NCBI GenBank assembly: GCA_035531675.1
Contig: DATKSL010000003.1
Location: 1-64,000 of the forward strand
Reading direction: 5' to 3'
Source: JAJPIG01 sp035531675
GTDB lineage: Bacteria; Desulfobacterota; Binatia; Binatales; Binataceae
Length of the DNA: 64,000 bases
Part shown: positions 14,957-22,804 of the stretch, one piece after another
Layout: each line of letters begins with the position of its first letter
How positions within the stretch are numbered: position 1 is the first letter of the stretch
Translations under genes and position numbers: made by a program
The notes under the pieces: generated by a model
Seen by the model: only the letters and a program-made list of their open reading frames with translations
Database searches by the model: none
Told to the model about the DNA's origin: nothing

Positions 14957-15595
14957 ATGATAAAACTCTATGATTTTCTGCCTTGTCCATTCGGTCAAAA
15001 GGTCCGAATCGTGCTGGCCGAGAAGAGCCTTGAATTCGAGCTGGTGCCGGTCGATCTGACGCTCGGTGAGCAGCGCAAGCCCGAGTTCCTGCGGCTTAAT
15101 CCCTTTGCGCGCGTGCCGGTGCTGGTCGACGAAGATATTACCGTCTACGACTCGACCATCATCGGCGAATATCTCGAGGACGAGTACCCGGAGCCGCCGG
15201 TGCTGCCGGCTATCGGCTCCAGCGCGTTGCGGGCGCGGGCGCGGCTGTTCGAGGACTTCGCCGACAGTTCGTTCACGCCCCAGGTCGGCCAGTTGATGGC
15301 CGAGCTGTATAAGGGCGACGCCGAGCGCGACGCGGGGCGGATTACGCGCCTGCGCCAGTCGATCGAGCGGGTGCTCGACTACCTCAACCGCGAGCTCCAG
15401 GAGCAGCAGTACCTGGCGACCGAATTCTCCGTCGCGGACATCAGCTTCGTGCCACGCCTGGTGATCCTGAAGGAACTCGATCTCGAGGTCGGCGCGAATC
15501 GAAGCCATGTCGACGCGTGGCTGAAGCGGATGCTGGAGCGGCCCAGTATCCAGGAACTCGACGGACTCACGGTCGAGCCGCGCGCCGGAGTTTAG
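14957..15595 (+). CDS. Glutathione S-transferase family protein
   Basis: 212 residues. N-terminal thioredoxin-fold domain: MIKLYDFLPCPFGQKVRIVL with CPFG at the active-site position (a Cys-type site, as in omega/beta or SspA-like GSTs), RVPVLVDEDITVYDSTII with the cis-Pro and the glutathione-binding DS pair. The C-terminal helical domain includes ATEFSVADISFVPRL, the usual GST N-capping motif. Its position 13 bp downstream of rplI suggests cotranscription with the ribosomal operon. SspA, a stringent starvation protein, is also GST-like and often near ribosomal genes; this protein could be an SspA-type factor rather than a detoxifying enzyme. That alternative is inference. Confidence 0.85.
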   Translation: MIKLYDFLPCPFGQKVRIVLAEKSLEFELVPVDLTLGEQRKPEFLRLNPFARVPVLVDEDITVYDSTIIGEYLEDEYPEPPVLPAIGSSALRARARLFEDFADSSFTPQVGQLMAELYKGDAERDAGRITRLRQSIERVLDYLNRELQEQQYLATEFSVADISFVPRLVILKELDLEVGANRSHVDAWLKRMLERPSIQELDGLTVEPRAGV

Positions 15596-15624
15596 CGGTC
15601 GGCCGGCGCGGCAGGTTTTCGGTC

Positions 15625-15666
15625 GAAAAAAAGAACGGACGCCGCCCGAAAAACCGGGCGACGTCC
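15625..15666 (-). terminator. Rho-independent terminator of the 15726-16025 gene
   Basis: Reading leftward, the 12-bp arms at 15655-15666 and 15637-15648 pair with one C/A mismatch around a 6-nt loop. On the minus strand they are followed by a run of T (A-tract on the plus strand at 15625-15635). The orientation of the T-run assigns it to the zinc-ribbon gene; it may also stop transcription arriving from the GST gene. Confidence 0.75.
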
Positions 15667-15725
15667 GCGCGGGCAAAGGCAATCGGCCGGACCTGGGGAG
15701 GCGGCGGTCCCGACTGCCTTTCCTG

Positions 15726-16025
15726 TCAGTTCAACCGCTCGGAAAAGAGGTCGCCCTCGTCCTCGCCGGTTCCATGGCTTACTGCGAGTGCGCGAAACAT
15801 CAGCTTGGCTCCGAACAGCCGATCGCCCAGCCGTCCTTCGCGCTTGAGCATTCCGCCGCGCCGATGGCATCGCGGACACGGCATCGTGCCGCCCAGCAGG
15901 CCGGCATTTTCGGGGGTAATCCGCAGGTCGAATTTGAAACCACATCCCGGATTCTGGCAAGTGGTCCGGTAGACGACACCCTTGGCAGCGGTATGCGGTT
16001 CATGGCGGGTTGCGATTGTCTGCAT
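15726..16025 (-). CDS. Small zinc-ribbon-like hypothetical protein
   Basis: 99 residues from ATG 16025, chosen because AGAAGGTGA lies at the right distance; an upstream in-frame start at 16052 lacks this. Two Cys pairs are visible: CQNPGC (near residue 24) and CPRC followed by HRRGG (near residue 50), spaced as a zinc ribbon or rubredoxin-like knuckle. The rest is charged, with an acidic C-terminus GTGEDEGDLF. No homologous family is recognised by eye. It stands alone with its own terminator, divergent from glgC by 311 bp. A nucleic-acid-binding or regulatory role is possible but not demonstrated. Confidence 0.65.
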   Translation of the reverse strand: MQTIATRHEPHTAAKGVVYRTTCQNPGCGFKFDLRITPENAGLLGGTMPCPRCHRRGGMLKREGRLGDRLFGAKLMFRALAVSHGTGEDEGDLFSERLN

Positions 16026-16336
16026 GGTGGTCACCTTCTTTATTACGTCCAACTCAGCCGAAGTGCCTTCGTGAGAATTAGACGACCGGGCCTTCTAAAT
16101 CTTCACGCAAAGCCCGTGCCTGCCCGAGCCCTCCTACCGAGCGCGATAAAAATACCGAAAAACGGGCCTTTTTCCGGGACTCCTCAACAGAGGTGTAAGA
16201 TTCAGATGGCAGTATGCGCTTGAAATTTTGCCAGCAGATTTGCGAATTATAAATTTTTTGAGAATTTCGGCGACTCGGGTTTGGCAGCCTTTCGCCAAAC
16301 TTAAGTCCACCTTATACTAGGCGGGATCGGTTTCTG
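16026..16336. other. 311-bp divergent intergenic region, AT-rich near glgC
   Basis: No gene is seen. The stretch 16217-16262 is much richer in A/T than its surroundings (including AATTATAAATTTTTTG). The right end carries the glgC promoter candidate annotated separately. The left end must contain the promoter of the zinc-ribbon gene, which could not be located. Confidence 0.6.
16279..16318 (+). promoter_or_regulatory. Candidate glgC promoter with inverted-repeat operator
   Basis: TATACT at 16313-16318 is a good -10 hexamer 18 bp before the ATG at 16337; the -35 position (16291-16296, TTCGCC, 16-bp spacer) is poor. An inverted repeat GTTTGGC (16279-16285) with GCCAAAC (16294-16300) overlaps the -35, as expected for an operator or an activator site compensating the weak -35. 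Confidence 0.45.
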
Positions 16337-17608
16337 ATGATGGACGAAATCCGCACAAATTACGGGTCTCGCATGAGAACTCTTGGACTGGTGATGGCCG
16401 GCGGACAAGGGACGCGGCTCCATCCGCTGACCCGCGATCGCGCCAAGCCGGCGGTCCCGTTCGGCGGCAAGTACCGGATGATAGATTTCGTGCTGTCGAA
16501 CCTGGTCAACTCGGGCATCTATTCGATCTACGTGCTGGTGCAATGGCGCTCGCAATCGCTGATCGAGCATCTCAAGGACGGCTGGCAGTTCGGCAGCGTG
16601 ATGTCCGACCATTTCATCACCCCGGTCCCGGCCCAGATGCGGATGGGCGAGACCTGGTATCTCGGCACCGCCGACGCCATCTTCCAGAATCTCAACCTGC
16701 TCGAGGACAACAAGCCCGACCTGGTCGCGGTCTTCGGCGCCGACCATATCTACCGGATGGACGTGCAGCAGATGATCGACTTCCACCTCGAGCATCGCGC
16801 GGCCGTGACCGTCGCGACCCTGCCGGTCGCGCTCGCGGAAGCCGGCGACTTCGGCGTGCTGGAGGCCGACTCGGACCTGCGCGTGCGCGGCTTCGAGGAG
16901 AAGCCGGCCAATCCGCGTCCGATGCCAGGGTCGGCCGATCGATGCCTGGCGTCGATGGGCAACTATATCTTCGCGCCCAACGTGCTGAGCGAGGCTTTGA
17001 TCGACGACGCGCACAACGACACCAGCCATCATGACTTCGGCCACAATCTGATTCCCAAGCTGATCGATGAAGTTCCGGTCTATGCCTACAACTTCATGAG
17101 CAACCGCATCCGCGGCGACTCCGAGGTCAACCTGAGCTACTGGCGCGACGTCGGCACGCTCGACGCCTACTACGAAGCGAACATGGATCTGCGCGACGCG
17201 CGGCCGCATCTGAATCTCTACAATCCCTATTGGCCGCTGCGCACCTCCTATTATGGTCAGCCGCCGGCCAAGTTCGTGTTCGACGAGAGCGGCCGCCGCG
17301 GCCAGGCGCTGCACTCGATCGTGTCGGAGGGCTGCATCGTGTCGGGCGGCACGGTGCGCAACTCCGTGCTCGGCCGCTCGGTGTTCATCCATTCTTACAG
17401 CCAGGTCGAGGATTCGGTGCTGATGGACTATGCCGAGGTCGGCCGCCATGCGCGCGTGCGGCGGGCGATTATCGACAAGAACGTCTACGTTCCGGAAGGC
17501 GACGAGATCGGCTACGATCTGGAGCGCGACCGCAAGCGTTTTTTCGTCACCGAATCGGGCCTGGTCGTGATTCCCAAGGGCCCGAAGCGCGAGCGTGAGA
17601 TGCTCTGA
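16337..17608 (+). CDS. glgC: Glucose-1-phosphate adenylyltransferase (ADP-glucose pyrophosphorylase)
   Basis: 423 residues. Makes ADP-glucose from ATP and glucose-1-phosphate, the committed step of glycogen synthesis. The nucleotidyltransferase domain has LGLVMAGGQGTRLHPLTRDR, AKPAVPFGGKYRMIDFVLSN, GTADAIFQN, FGADHIYRMD and the sugar-phosphate site GFEEKPANP. The C-terminal left-handed beta-helix (from about residue 310: IVSEGCIVSGGTVRNSVLG) is present, so allosteric control is likely. ATG 16337 is the most upstream start; ATG 16373 would begin directly before the domain and is possible. No glgA, glgB or glgP is in the window. A lysophospholipid acyltransferase gene follows after 29 bp. Confidence 0.96.
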   Translation: MMDEIRTNYGSRMRTLGLVMAGGQGTRLHPLTRDRAKPAVPFGGKYRMIDFVLSNLVNSGIYSIYVLVQWRSQSLIEHLKDGWQFGSVMSDHFITPVPAQMRMGETWYLGTADAIFQNLNLLEDNKPDLVAVFGADHIYRMDVQQMIDFHLEHRAAVTVATLPVALAEAGDFGVLEADSDLRVRGFEEKPANPRPMPGSADRCLASMGNYIFAPNVLSEALIDDAHNDTSHHDFGHNLIPKLIDEVPVYAYNFMSNRIRGDSEVNLSYWRDVGTLDAYYEANMDLRDARPHLNLYNPYWPLRTSYYGQPPAKFVFDESGRRGQALHSIVSEGCIVSGGTVRNSVLGRSVFIHSYSQVEDSVLMDYAEVGRHARVRRAIIDKNVYVPEGDEIGYDLERDRKRFFVTESGLVVIPKGPKREREML

Positions 17609-17637
17609 GCGGGAATCCGCTGCGGCCGCCTGCCATC

Positions 17638-18681
17638 GTGCCTGAATCGACAACTATCCCGGACCGCCGCTCCGAACCCGGCTCGCCGGTCTCGCCGGCC
17701 GACACCACCCGGACGATCCACACCGCGCGTCGCGCGCCGACCAGCGAAGGCGGCAGACTCAGGCTGGGCACGCGCGATCGAATCATCTTCTGGGCGATGG
17801 CCGCGCTTATCCATCTGCTCAGCCTGTTGCCGGATTTTATCCTTTACCCGCTAGGCGTGTTCGGTGGATGGGCCGCCTATTGGCTTGACCGCCGCCACGT
17901 CCGCATCGGCGCGAAAAACCTGGCGCTGGCCTTCCCCGAAAAGAACGAGCCCGAGCGCCGCCGAATCCTGCGCGCTTCGTATATCAACCTCGGCCGCTGT
18001 TGCGCCGAGTACGTCCGGCTTGGCGGTTTCTTTTATCGCCGCTTCCGACAGCGCGTCAGCTACGATCGATTCGATTACTGGGAATGGCTGAACACCGAAT
18101 ATCCGGGCCGCGGCGTGCTGATTCTGACCGCCCATTTCGGCAACTTCGAGCTGTTGCCAGCAGTCCACGCGCTCAAGGGCTTCCAGGTAAGCCTGGTCCA
18201 TCATACCCAGCGCTTCCTGGCCGGCGACGCGCTGATGACCTTCGTGCGCGAGCGCGCCGGGGTCGAGATAATCCGCAAGCATGCGGCGGCGCGCCCCGTG
18301 CTGCGAACGCTGAGAGCAGGCAAGATGGTCGGCATCCCGTTCGATCAGAATGCCAAGCGCAGCGAGGCGGTGTTCGTGCCGTTCTTCGGCGAGCCCGCCG
18401 CCACCACCAGCGGCCTGGCGCGCCTGGCGCGCATCTCGGGCGCCCCAGTGGTGCCGGCCTTCATCGTGCGCGAGCCCGATCAGCGGCACCATCGCATCGA
18501 GATCCAGTCCGAAATTCCGCTCCAGAAGAGCGGTGACGAAGCCGCCGACATCGTGGAGAATACCAGCCGTTTCGTCGCTGCCGTGGAAGCGATGGTGCGG
18601 CGCTATCCCGAGCAGTTCCTGTGGACCCATCGGCGCTTTCGGACGCGGCCGCGCGGGATGGCCCCGGTTTACGACAATTAG
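17638..18681 (+). CDS. Lysophospholipid/lipid A acyltransferase (LpxL/HtrB-type)
   Basis: 347 residues from GTG 17638. A polar N-terminal stretch of about 45 residues precedes a membrane segment (WAMAALIHLLSLLPDFILYP), then the LPLAT domain with the HX4E motif in LTAHFGNFELL (about residue 163), VHHTQRFLAGD, and the acceptor region GIPFDQNAKRSEAVFVPFFG. This is the late acyltransferase family of lipid A biosynthesis, working at the inner face of the cytoplasmic membrane. Its presence supports an LPS-type outer membrane. The long N-terminus may be partly untranslated; the ATG at 17797-17799 inside the membrane segment is too late. Acyl donor and exact substrate are not deducible. Confidence 0.86.
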   Translation: MPESTTIPDRRSEPGSPVSPADTTRTIHTARRAPTSEGGRLRLGTRDRIIFWAMAALIHLLSLLPDFILYPLGVFGGWAAYWLDRRHVRIGAKNLALAFPEKNEPERRRILRASYINLGRCCAEYVRLGGFFYRRFRQRVSYDRFDYWEWLNTEYPGRGVLILTAHFGNFELLPAVHALKGFQVSLVHHTQRFLAGDALMTFVRERAGVEIIRKHAAARPVLRTLRAGKMVGIPFDQNAKRSEAVFVPFFGEPAATTSGLARLARISGAPVVPAFIVREPDQRHHRIEIQSEIPLQKSGDEAADIVENTSRFVAAVEAMVRRYPEQFLWTHRRFRTRPRGMAPVYDN

Positions 18682-18702
18682 TCCGCGCCGCGCCCGTCCC
18701 GG

Positions 18703-19530
18703 CTACTGATTCGCGCGCCAGATGGCGACGCTGGTGTTGCCGCTGCCCGACGATTGCCCGTAAGCGCCGAACTGCTTGCCGACATATGGCCCGTCATTCT
18801 CGTCGAGGCAACCGAGCATCGCGGCGAGATCGCGGCCGCCCATTTCAGCGACGACCTGCTCACTATATTCGGGGAACCAGCGCTTGGCTTCCGCGATGCG
18901 ACCCTCGCACAGCATGCGGATAAACGCGCGATCGATTTCCAGCCGCTCGGCCGACGGCCATTGATCGGGGCCGCGCACCAGCTTGTGCGAAAGGCTGCAA
19001 CTGGCGAGAAAGATCGCGCGCACGCCGGCTTTGCGCGCCGCCCGATCGATCGCCGCGCCGACGCGCATACATTCATCGAGGTCGGCCGAGACGCAGGTCG
19101 GAACCAGCACCGCGGGGACGGTCTGTTCGGGATCGAGATAGTGGAGCGGCACGTACGATCCATAATCCCAGGTGAAATGCTCGGTCTCGTTACGATAGAT
19201 CGGGCAGCCGAGCGCCTTGACCTCGTCGACGATCGCGCCGGCAAACTTCGGCATCCCGGGCCGCCGGTACGGCACGCCGGGAATCAGGTCGGGGGCCTCG
19301 TCGGCGACGCACATGCCGCGATGCTCGGGCTGGCAGGTGGCGTACCAGTTGAAGGTCGAGACCCAGTGCGCGGAGTTCACCACGAACACGTCGGGCTTCA
19401 TCGCGCGCAACGCCTCGCCCATCTGGTACGACCCGGCGATCACCGGGCGCGTGAAGTCGGGCGCCTTCGACTCGATTCCCATCCGCGGGGTATGGGGCGT
19501 GACGCCCGAGCAGATAATGCCGCTGTCCAT
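18703..19530 (-). CDS. Extradiol ring-cleavage dioxygenase, class III (LigB superfamily)
   Basis: 275 residues. The iron-binding pattern of LigB enzymes is visible: GVTPHTPRMG near the N-terminus (His ligand), VVNSAHWVSTF (second His), NETEHFTWDYGSYVPLHYL, and ASCSLSHKLVRGP. Such enzymes use Fe(II) and O2 to open catecholic or aminophenolic rings adjacent to the hydroxyl pair. The C-terminal RDLAAMLGCLDENDGPYVGKQFG resembles the gallate/protocatechuate/aminophenol dioxygenase tail. It is the last of three minus-strand genes, 19 bp after a RidA protein and beyond an aryl-CoA-ligase-like gene. 2-Aminophenol dioxygenase belongs to this superfamily and its pathway uses a RidA-type deaminase, making an aminophenol-like substrate a reasonable guess. 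Confidence 0.85.
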   Translation of the reverse strand: MDSGIICSGVTPHTPRMGIESKAPDFTRPVIAGSYQMGEALRAMKPDVFVVNSAHWVSTFNWYATCQPEHRGMCVADEAPDLIPGVPYRRPGMPKFAGAIVDEVKALGCPIYRNETEHFTWDYGSYVPLHYLDPEQTVPAVLVPTCVSADLDECMRVGAAIDRAARKAGVRAIFLASCSLSHKLVRGPDQWPSAERLEIDRAFIRMLCEGRIAEAKRWFPEYSEQVVAEMGGRDLAAMLGCLDENDGPYVGKQFGAYGQSSGSGNTSVAIWRANQ

Positions 19531-19549
19531 GATGGTTGTCCTCCACCGC

Positions 19550-19954
19550 TTAATCGAACATCGCGACGCAATCGATCTCGACGTTGACGCCGGTGCGATG
19601 GGGCGTCGCGCCGACGCAGGTGCGCGTCACCTTCTCGCCGCCCATGTACTCGCGGAAGACCGCGTTGAATTGCGGGAAATCCGCGACATCGCGCAGGATC
19701 ACGCGCATGTTGACGACGTTTTTGAGGGTCGCGCCGGCGGCGCCCAGCACCGCGATCAGGTTGTCGAGCGTCTGGCGGGTCTGCACGGCGATATCGCCCG
19801 CCACCACCTCGCGCGTTTCGGGATTGAGCGGTCCCTGGCCCGAAACGAACAACAGGTTGCCGCATCGGATCGCCTGGGCGATCGGCGCGGGCGTCTGGCG
19901 ATCGGTGAAGCCGGTGGTCGGTGCGCTCTGCGCTGTGATGATCTGCTTGGGCAC
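19550..19954 (-). CDS. RidA (YjgF/YER057c/UK114) family protein
   Basis: 134 residues, standard size for the trimeric RidA fold. Motifs: APIAQAIRCGNLLFVSGQGPL, TRQTLDNLIAVLGAAGATLKNV, and the C-terminal GATPHRTGVNVEIDCVAMF with the Arg that binds the substrate carboxylate (equivalent to the conserved Arg of RidA). RidA hydrolyses reactive enamine/imine intermediates; relatives include 2-aminomuconate deaminase in aminophenol catabolism. It is placed between a LigB-type dioxygenase (19 bp downstream) and an AMP-forming ligase (15 bp upstream), so a pathway-specific deaminase is more likely than the housekeeping enzyme. That reading is inference. Confidence 0.88.
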   Translation of the reverse strand: MPKQIITAQSAPTTGFTDRQTPAPIAQAIRCGNLLFVSGQGPLNPETREVVAGDIAVQTRQTLDNLIAVLGAAGATLKNVVNMRVILRDVADFPQFNAVFREYMGGEKVTRTCVGATPHRTGVNVEIDCVAMFD

Positions 19955-19969
19955 GGCTTTCTCCTGCGA

Positions 19970-21547
19970 TTATTGATCAGTGCCGTCGCTCCCGCCACCC
20001 GCCGCGGCGCCGCCGCTCAGCTCCTGGCAGAGACGGAAGCGCTGCAGCTTGCCGGTCGCGGTGCGCGGCAATCGCTCGACAAAACGGATATCGCGCGGAC
20101 ATTTGTAGATCGAAAGATGGCTGGTGAGCGTCGCGCGCAGCTCGGCGGCCAGCCGCTCGCGGTCGGCCGCGCCCGAGCGCGCCACCACCGCCAGCGCCAG
20201 ACGCACCAGGCCGTCGCGATTGGGGATTCCGACCGCGGCCGCCTCGGCGATGTCCGGGACCGTCGCCGCGCATTCCTCGATTTCCACCGGACTCACCCAT
20301 TGCCCAGAAATCTTGAGCATCTCGTCGGCCCGCCCATGGTGATACCAGAAGCCGTCGGTGTCGAAGGAATAAAGATCGCCGGTGCGAAACCACGATTCGA
20401 CGAATACGCGCTGCGTAATTTCCGGCTGATTCCAGTAGCGCTCGCTCGCCGACGCCATCCGGACCCATAGCGTGCCGATCCGGCCCGGCTCGCTCACCGG
20501 CTCGCCGTGCTCGTCGATTAGCCTGACCTCGGCTCCCGGAGCCAGTTTGCCCGACGATCCCGGCCGATAGGCCGCGGCCGAATTCGAGCACACCATGTAG
20601 ATGGTCTCGGAGCTGCCCATCCCTTCGAAAATCCTGACGCCGGTCGTGCGATGCCAATGCTCGGCGAGTGCCGCCGGCAAGCGCTCACCGGCGGAAGCAT
20701 AGGCGCGCACCGCCGCGAAGCCCGGCTCGCCCGCGTGACCCGACGCGAGCAGATTGCGGTACAGCGTCGGCACACTGAAGACCACGTCGGGCCGCGCCCT
20801 CTCGACTATCCGCGCGACGCTTGCGGCGTCGGGCCATCCCGCGTCGAGGATCGTGGTCGCACCCAGCCGCATCGCTCCGAACAGGCAGTTGCCGAGCGCG
20901 TAAGCGAAGAACAATCGCGAGGTCGAATAGAACCGCTCGCCGGCGCGCACGCCGAGGCATTGCTCGAGATACGGACCGGCGCTCAGGACGTCGCGATGCG
21001 CATGGACCGCGGCTTTCGGCGTGCCGGTGGTGCCCGAAGTGTAGATCCAGAACGCCATCTCCTCCGGCGCCATCGGCTCGAAGGCGAGCGCCGCCGAGGC
21101 GGCCGCGATCAGTCTACCGAGCTGTGCAAAGTCCGCGTGCAACCCGCCGGCCACTGCCACTGCCGGACGATCTACAAGCCGCGCGGCGATCGAACGATAG
21201 CGTTCGAGATATTCTTCATCGATCAACAGCGCCCGGGCGCGGCTGTCGTTGAGCGCAAATTCGAGCTCGGCCGGCGACGAGCGGGTGTTGAAGGCAATCG
21301 CAACCGCTCCGATCCGCATCGCGCCGAGATACGCGCAAACCAGTTCCGCGCTGTCGTTGAGCATCATCAGCACGCGATCGCCGCGCGCCACACCGAGTGT
21401 GCGCAGCGCGTTGCCGGCCCGGTTCACCATCGCGGTCAGCTCGCGATACGAGATCGTTCGGTCGCCGGCGATCAGCACCGGTTGCGCGTCGTAACCGCGC
21501 TCCCGGGCCGGGCGCAGAATCTCTTGTGCCGCGTTGATCGGTGTCAT
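19970..21547 (-). CDS. AMP-forming acyl/aryl-CoA ligase, benzoate-CoA-ligase-like
   Basis: 525 residues from ATG 21547; the frame extends to 21637 but the added residues resemble no domain. Adenylate-forming motifs: P-loop YTSGTTGTPKAAVHAH (about residue 165), FEGMGSSETIYMV (A4/A5), YSFDTDGFWYHHGRADEMLK (A7/A8 with the hinge), and the catalytic-Lys region PRTATGKLQRFRL at the C-terminus. The HHGRADEMLKISGQWVSP hinge sequence is typical of benzoate- and 4-hydroxybenzoate-CoA ligases. It would activate an aromatic acid as its CoA thioester in the cytoplasm. First gene of a minus-strand trio with RidA and a LigB-type dioxygenase; divergent from a GFA-family gene. Confidence 0.88.
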   Translation of the reverse strand: MTPINAAQEILRPARERGYDAQPVLIAGDRTISYRELTAMVNRAGNALRTLGVARGDRVLMMLNDSAELVCAYLGAMRIGAVAIAFNTRSSPAELEFALNDSRARALLIDEEYLERYRSIAARLVDRPAVAVAGGLHADFAQLGRLIAAASAALAFEPMAPEEMAFWIYTSGTTGTPKAAVHAHRDVLSAGPYLEQCLGVRAGERFYSTSRLFFAYALGNCLFGAMRLGATTILDAGWPDAASVARIVERARPDVVFSVPTLYRNLLASGHAGEPGFAAVRAYASAGERLPAALAEHWHRTTGVRIFEGMGSSETIYMVCSNSAAAYRPGSSGKLAPGAEVRLIDEHGEPVSEPGRIGTLWVRMASASERYWNQPEITQRVFVESWFRTGDLYSFDTDGFWYHHGRADEMLKISGQWVSPVEIEECAATVPDIAEAAAVGIPNRDGLVRLALAVVARSGAADRERLAAELRATLTSHLSIYKCPRDIRFVERLPRTATGKLQRFRLCQELSGGAAAGGGSDGTDQ

Positions 21548-21711
21548 CGGCGAGGCATCCGGCGGCACCAGCCGCCGAGGCAACCTAAACACGTCGCCGC
21601 GAGGCCCGCAACCGCCGCTTGCTTCCCCATCCGCCATGAAACGCGTTACACTACGCGCGCGAAACGGCGCCGCTCCACGAAACTATTGGCGCCCCAAAGC
21701 GGCTGGCGGAT

Positions 21712-22104
21712 ATGGCTACTTATCGAGGCGGATGTCATTGCGGCGAGATCGTGTTCGAGGTCGACGGCGAACTTGGCGAGGCGATCGAATGTAACTGCTC
21801 GATCTGCACCAAGAAGGGCTACCTTCACTGGATCGTGCCACGCGACCAGTTCCGCCTGCTATCTTCGGACGACGGAATAGTCACTTACAGCTTCAACACC
21901 GGCGTGGCGAAGCACTACTTCTGCGCGATCTGCGGCTGCGCCCCCTATTATGTGCCGCGCTCCGCGCCCGACCAGATCGACGTCAATCTCCGCTGCCTCG
22001 ACGGGGTCGATATCGCCGGGCTCAAGCGCGGCTATTTCGATGGGCGCAACTGGGAGGCGGCCCATCGCGCCGGCGTCGTTTACGAGCGCCCGCGCGCCAG
22101 CTAG
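21712..22104 (+). CDS. GFA/CENP-V family zinc protein
   Basis: 130 residues. Cys pattern of the glutathione-dependent formaldehyde-activating (GFA, Mss4-like) fold: GGCHCGEIVFEV, CNCSICTKKGYLHWIV, and FCAICGCAPYYVPRS, giving two zinc sites. Members bind or activate S-hydroxymethylglutathione, but many have unknown function; the family name should not be read as proof of activity. Short tandem genes DUF1054 and gpsA follow on the same strand (35 bp gap to the first), so they may be cotranscribed. Divergent from the aryl-CoA ligase gene. Confidence 0.88.
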   Translation: MATYRGGCHCGEIVFEVDGELGEAIECNCSICTKKGYLHWIVPRDQFRLLSSDDGIVTYSFNTGVAKHYFCAICGCAPYYVPRSAPDQIDVNLRCLDGVDIAGLKRGYFDGRNWEAAHRAGVVYERPRAS

Positions 22105-22139
22105 CGTCGCGCCGAGTGCGAACCATCGCGAGGTAAATC

Positions 22140-22760
22140 GTGGCGACCCTGGGATTCACGTCGGCCAGCTTCAAAGTCTTCGAGGTCGAAGGCTTCAGCG
22201 AGCGGATGCAACAGATCTACGCTCACGTCCGGCCGCGGCTGGTGCGGCTGGGCGACGAACTCGCACCCGAGCTGGCGCGAATTCTGCACCTGGAATTTTT
22301 CCCGCACGTCGCCAAGCACGCGCGCCGCACGGTTAATCCTCCGCCCGAGACCTGGGCCGCGTTCGGTCCGTCGCCGCGCGGCTACAAACGCTACGGCTAT
22401 CTGGCGTTGTGTATTTCCGGCGCGGGGCTCCATGCGCGCGCGGTGGTGAAGTCGGAGGCCGATCAGCGTCTCGCGATGGCGCGCGGACTCAAGCGCCGCG
22501 GCTCCGAGCTTGCCAAGGCGCTCAGCGGCACGAAAATCGCCCGCTACGACAAGTGGGATTTCCATAAGCTTCCCGCCGGCGTCGCGGCCGGCAAGGAATT
22601 TTTCGAACAGCTTGGCGACAGCGTCGCGAAGAAAACCGGCGGTATCGATATCGGTTTCGGATGGCCGCGCGGCGAGGCGCTCCGGCTCGAGCGGGCCGAG
22701 CTGCTCGACGCCTTTCGCGAACTCGAACCTGTCTACCGGGTCCTGCGCTCCGTCAGTTGA
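22140..22760 (+). CDS. DUF1054 (YktB-like) family protein
   Basis: 206 residues from GTG 22140. Recognisable features are LGFTSASFKVFEVEGFSERM at the N-terminus, HARRTVNPPPETWAAFGPS and RGYKRYGYLALCISGAGLHARAVV, which match DUF1054, a family best known in Firmicutes (YktB) and of unknown function. The C-terminal half is charged (KWDFHKLPAGVAAGKEFFEQ, then IDIGFGWPRGEALRLERAEL). No metal or nucleotide motif is evident. Its stop overlaps a possible TTG start of gpsA (TTGA), suggesting coupling. Its occurrence in a high-GC Gram-negative genome is less common than in Bacillales. Confidence 0.75.
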   Translation: MATLGFTSASFKVFEVEGFSERMQQIYAHVRPRLVRLGDELAPELARILHLEFFPHVAKHARRTVNPPPETWAAFGPSPRGYKRYGYLALCISGAGLHARAVVKSEADQRLAMARGLKRRGSELAKALSGTKIARYDKWDFHKLPAGVAAGKEFFEQLGDSVAKKTGGIDIGFGWPRGEALRLERAELLDAFRELEPVYRVLRSVS

Positions 22761-22804
22761 CCACTTCGAGACGGCCGGATGCGGCGTCCGGCGGAAAATC
22801 GCGA

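Noticed and set aside
16301..17653. 450-codon open frame on the minus strand opposite glgC
   Set aside because: High-GC antisense shadow: the plus strand holds an unmistakable glgC with all motifs; the minus-strand product has repetitive His/Arg/Val composition and no family features.
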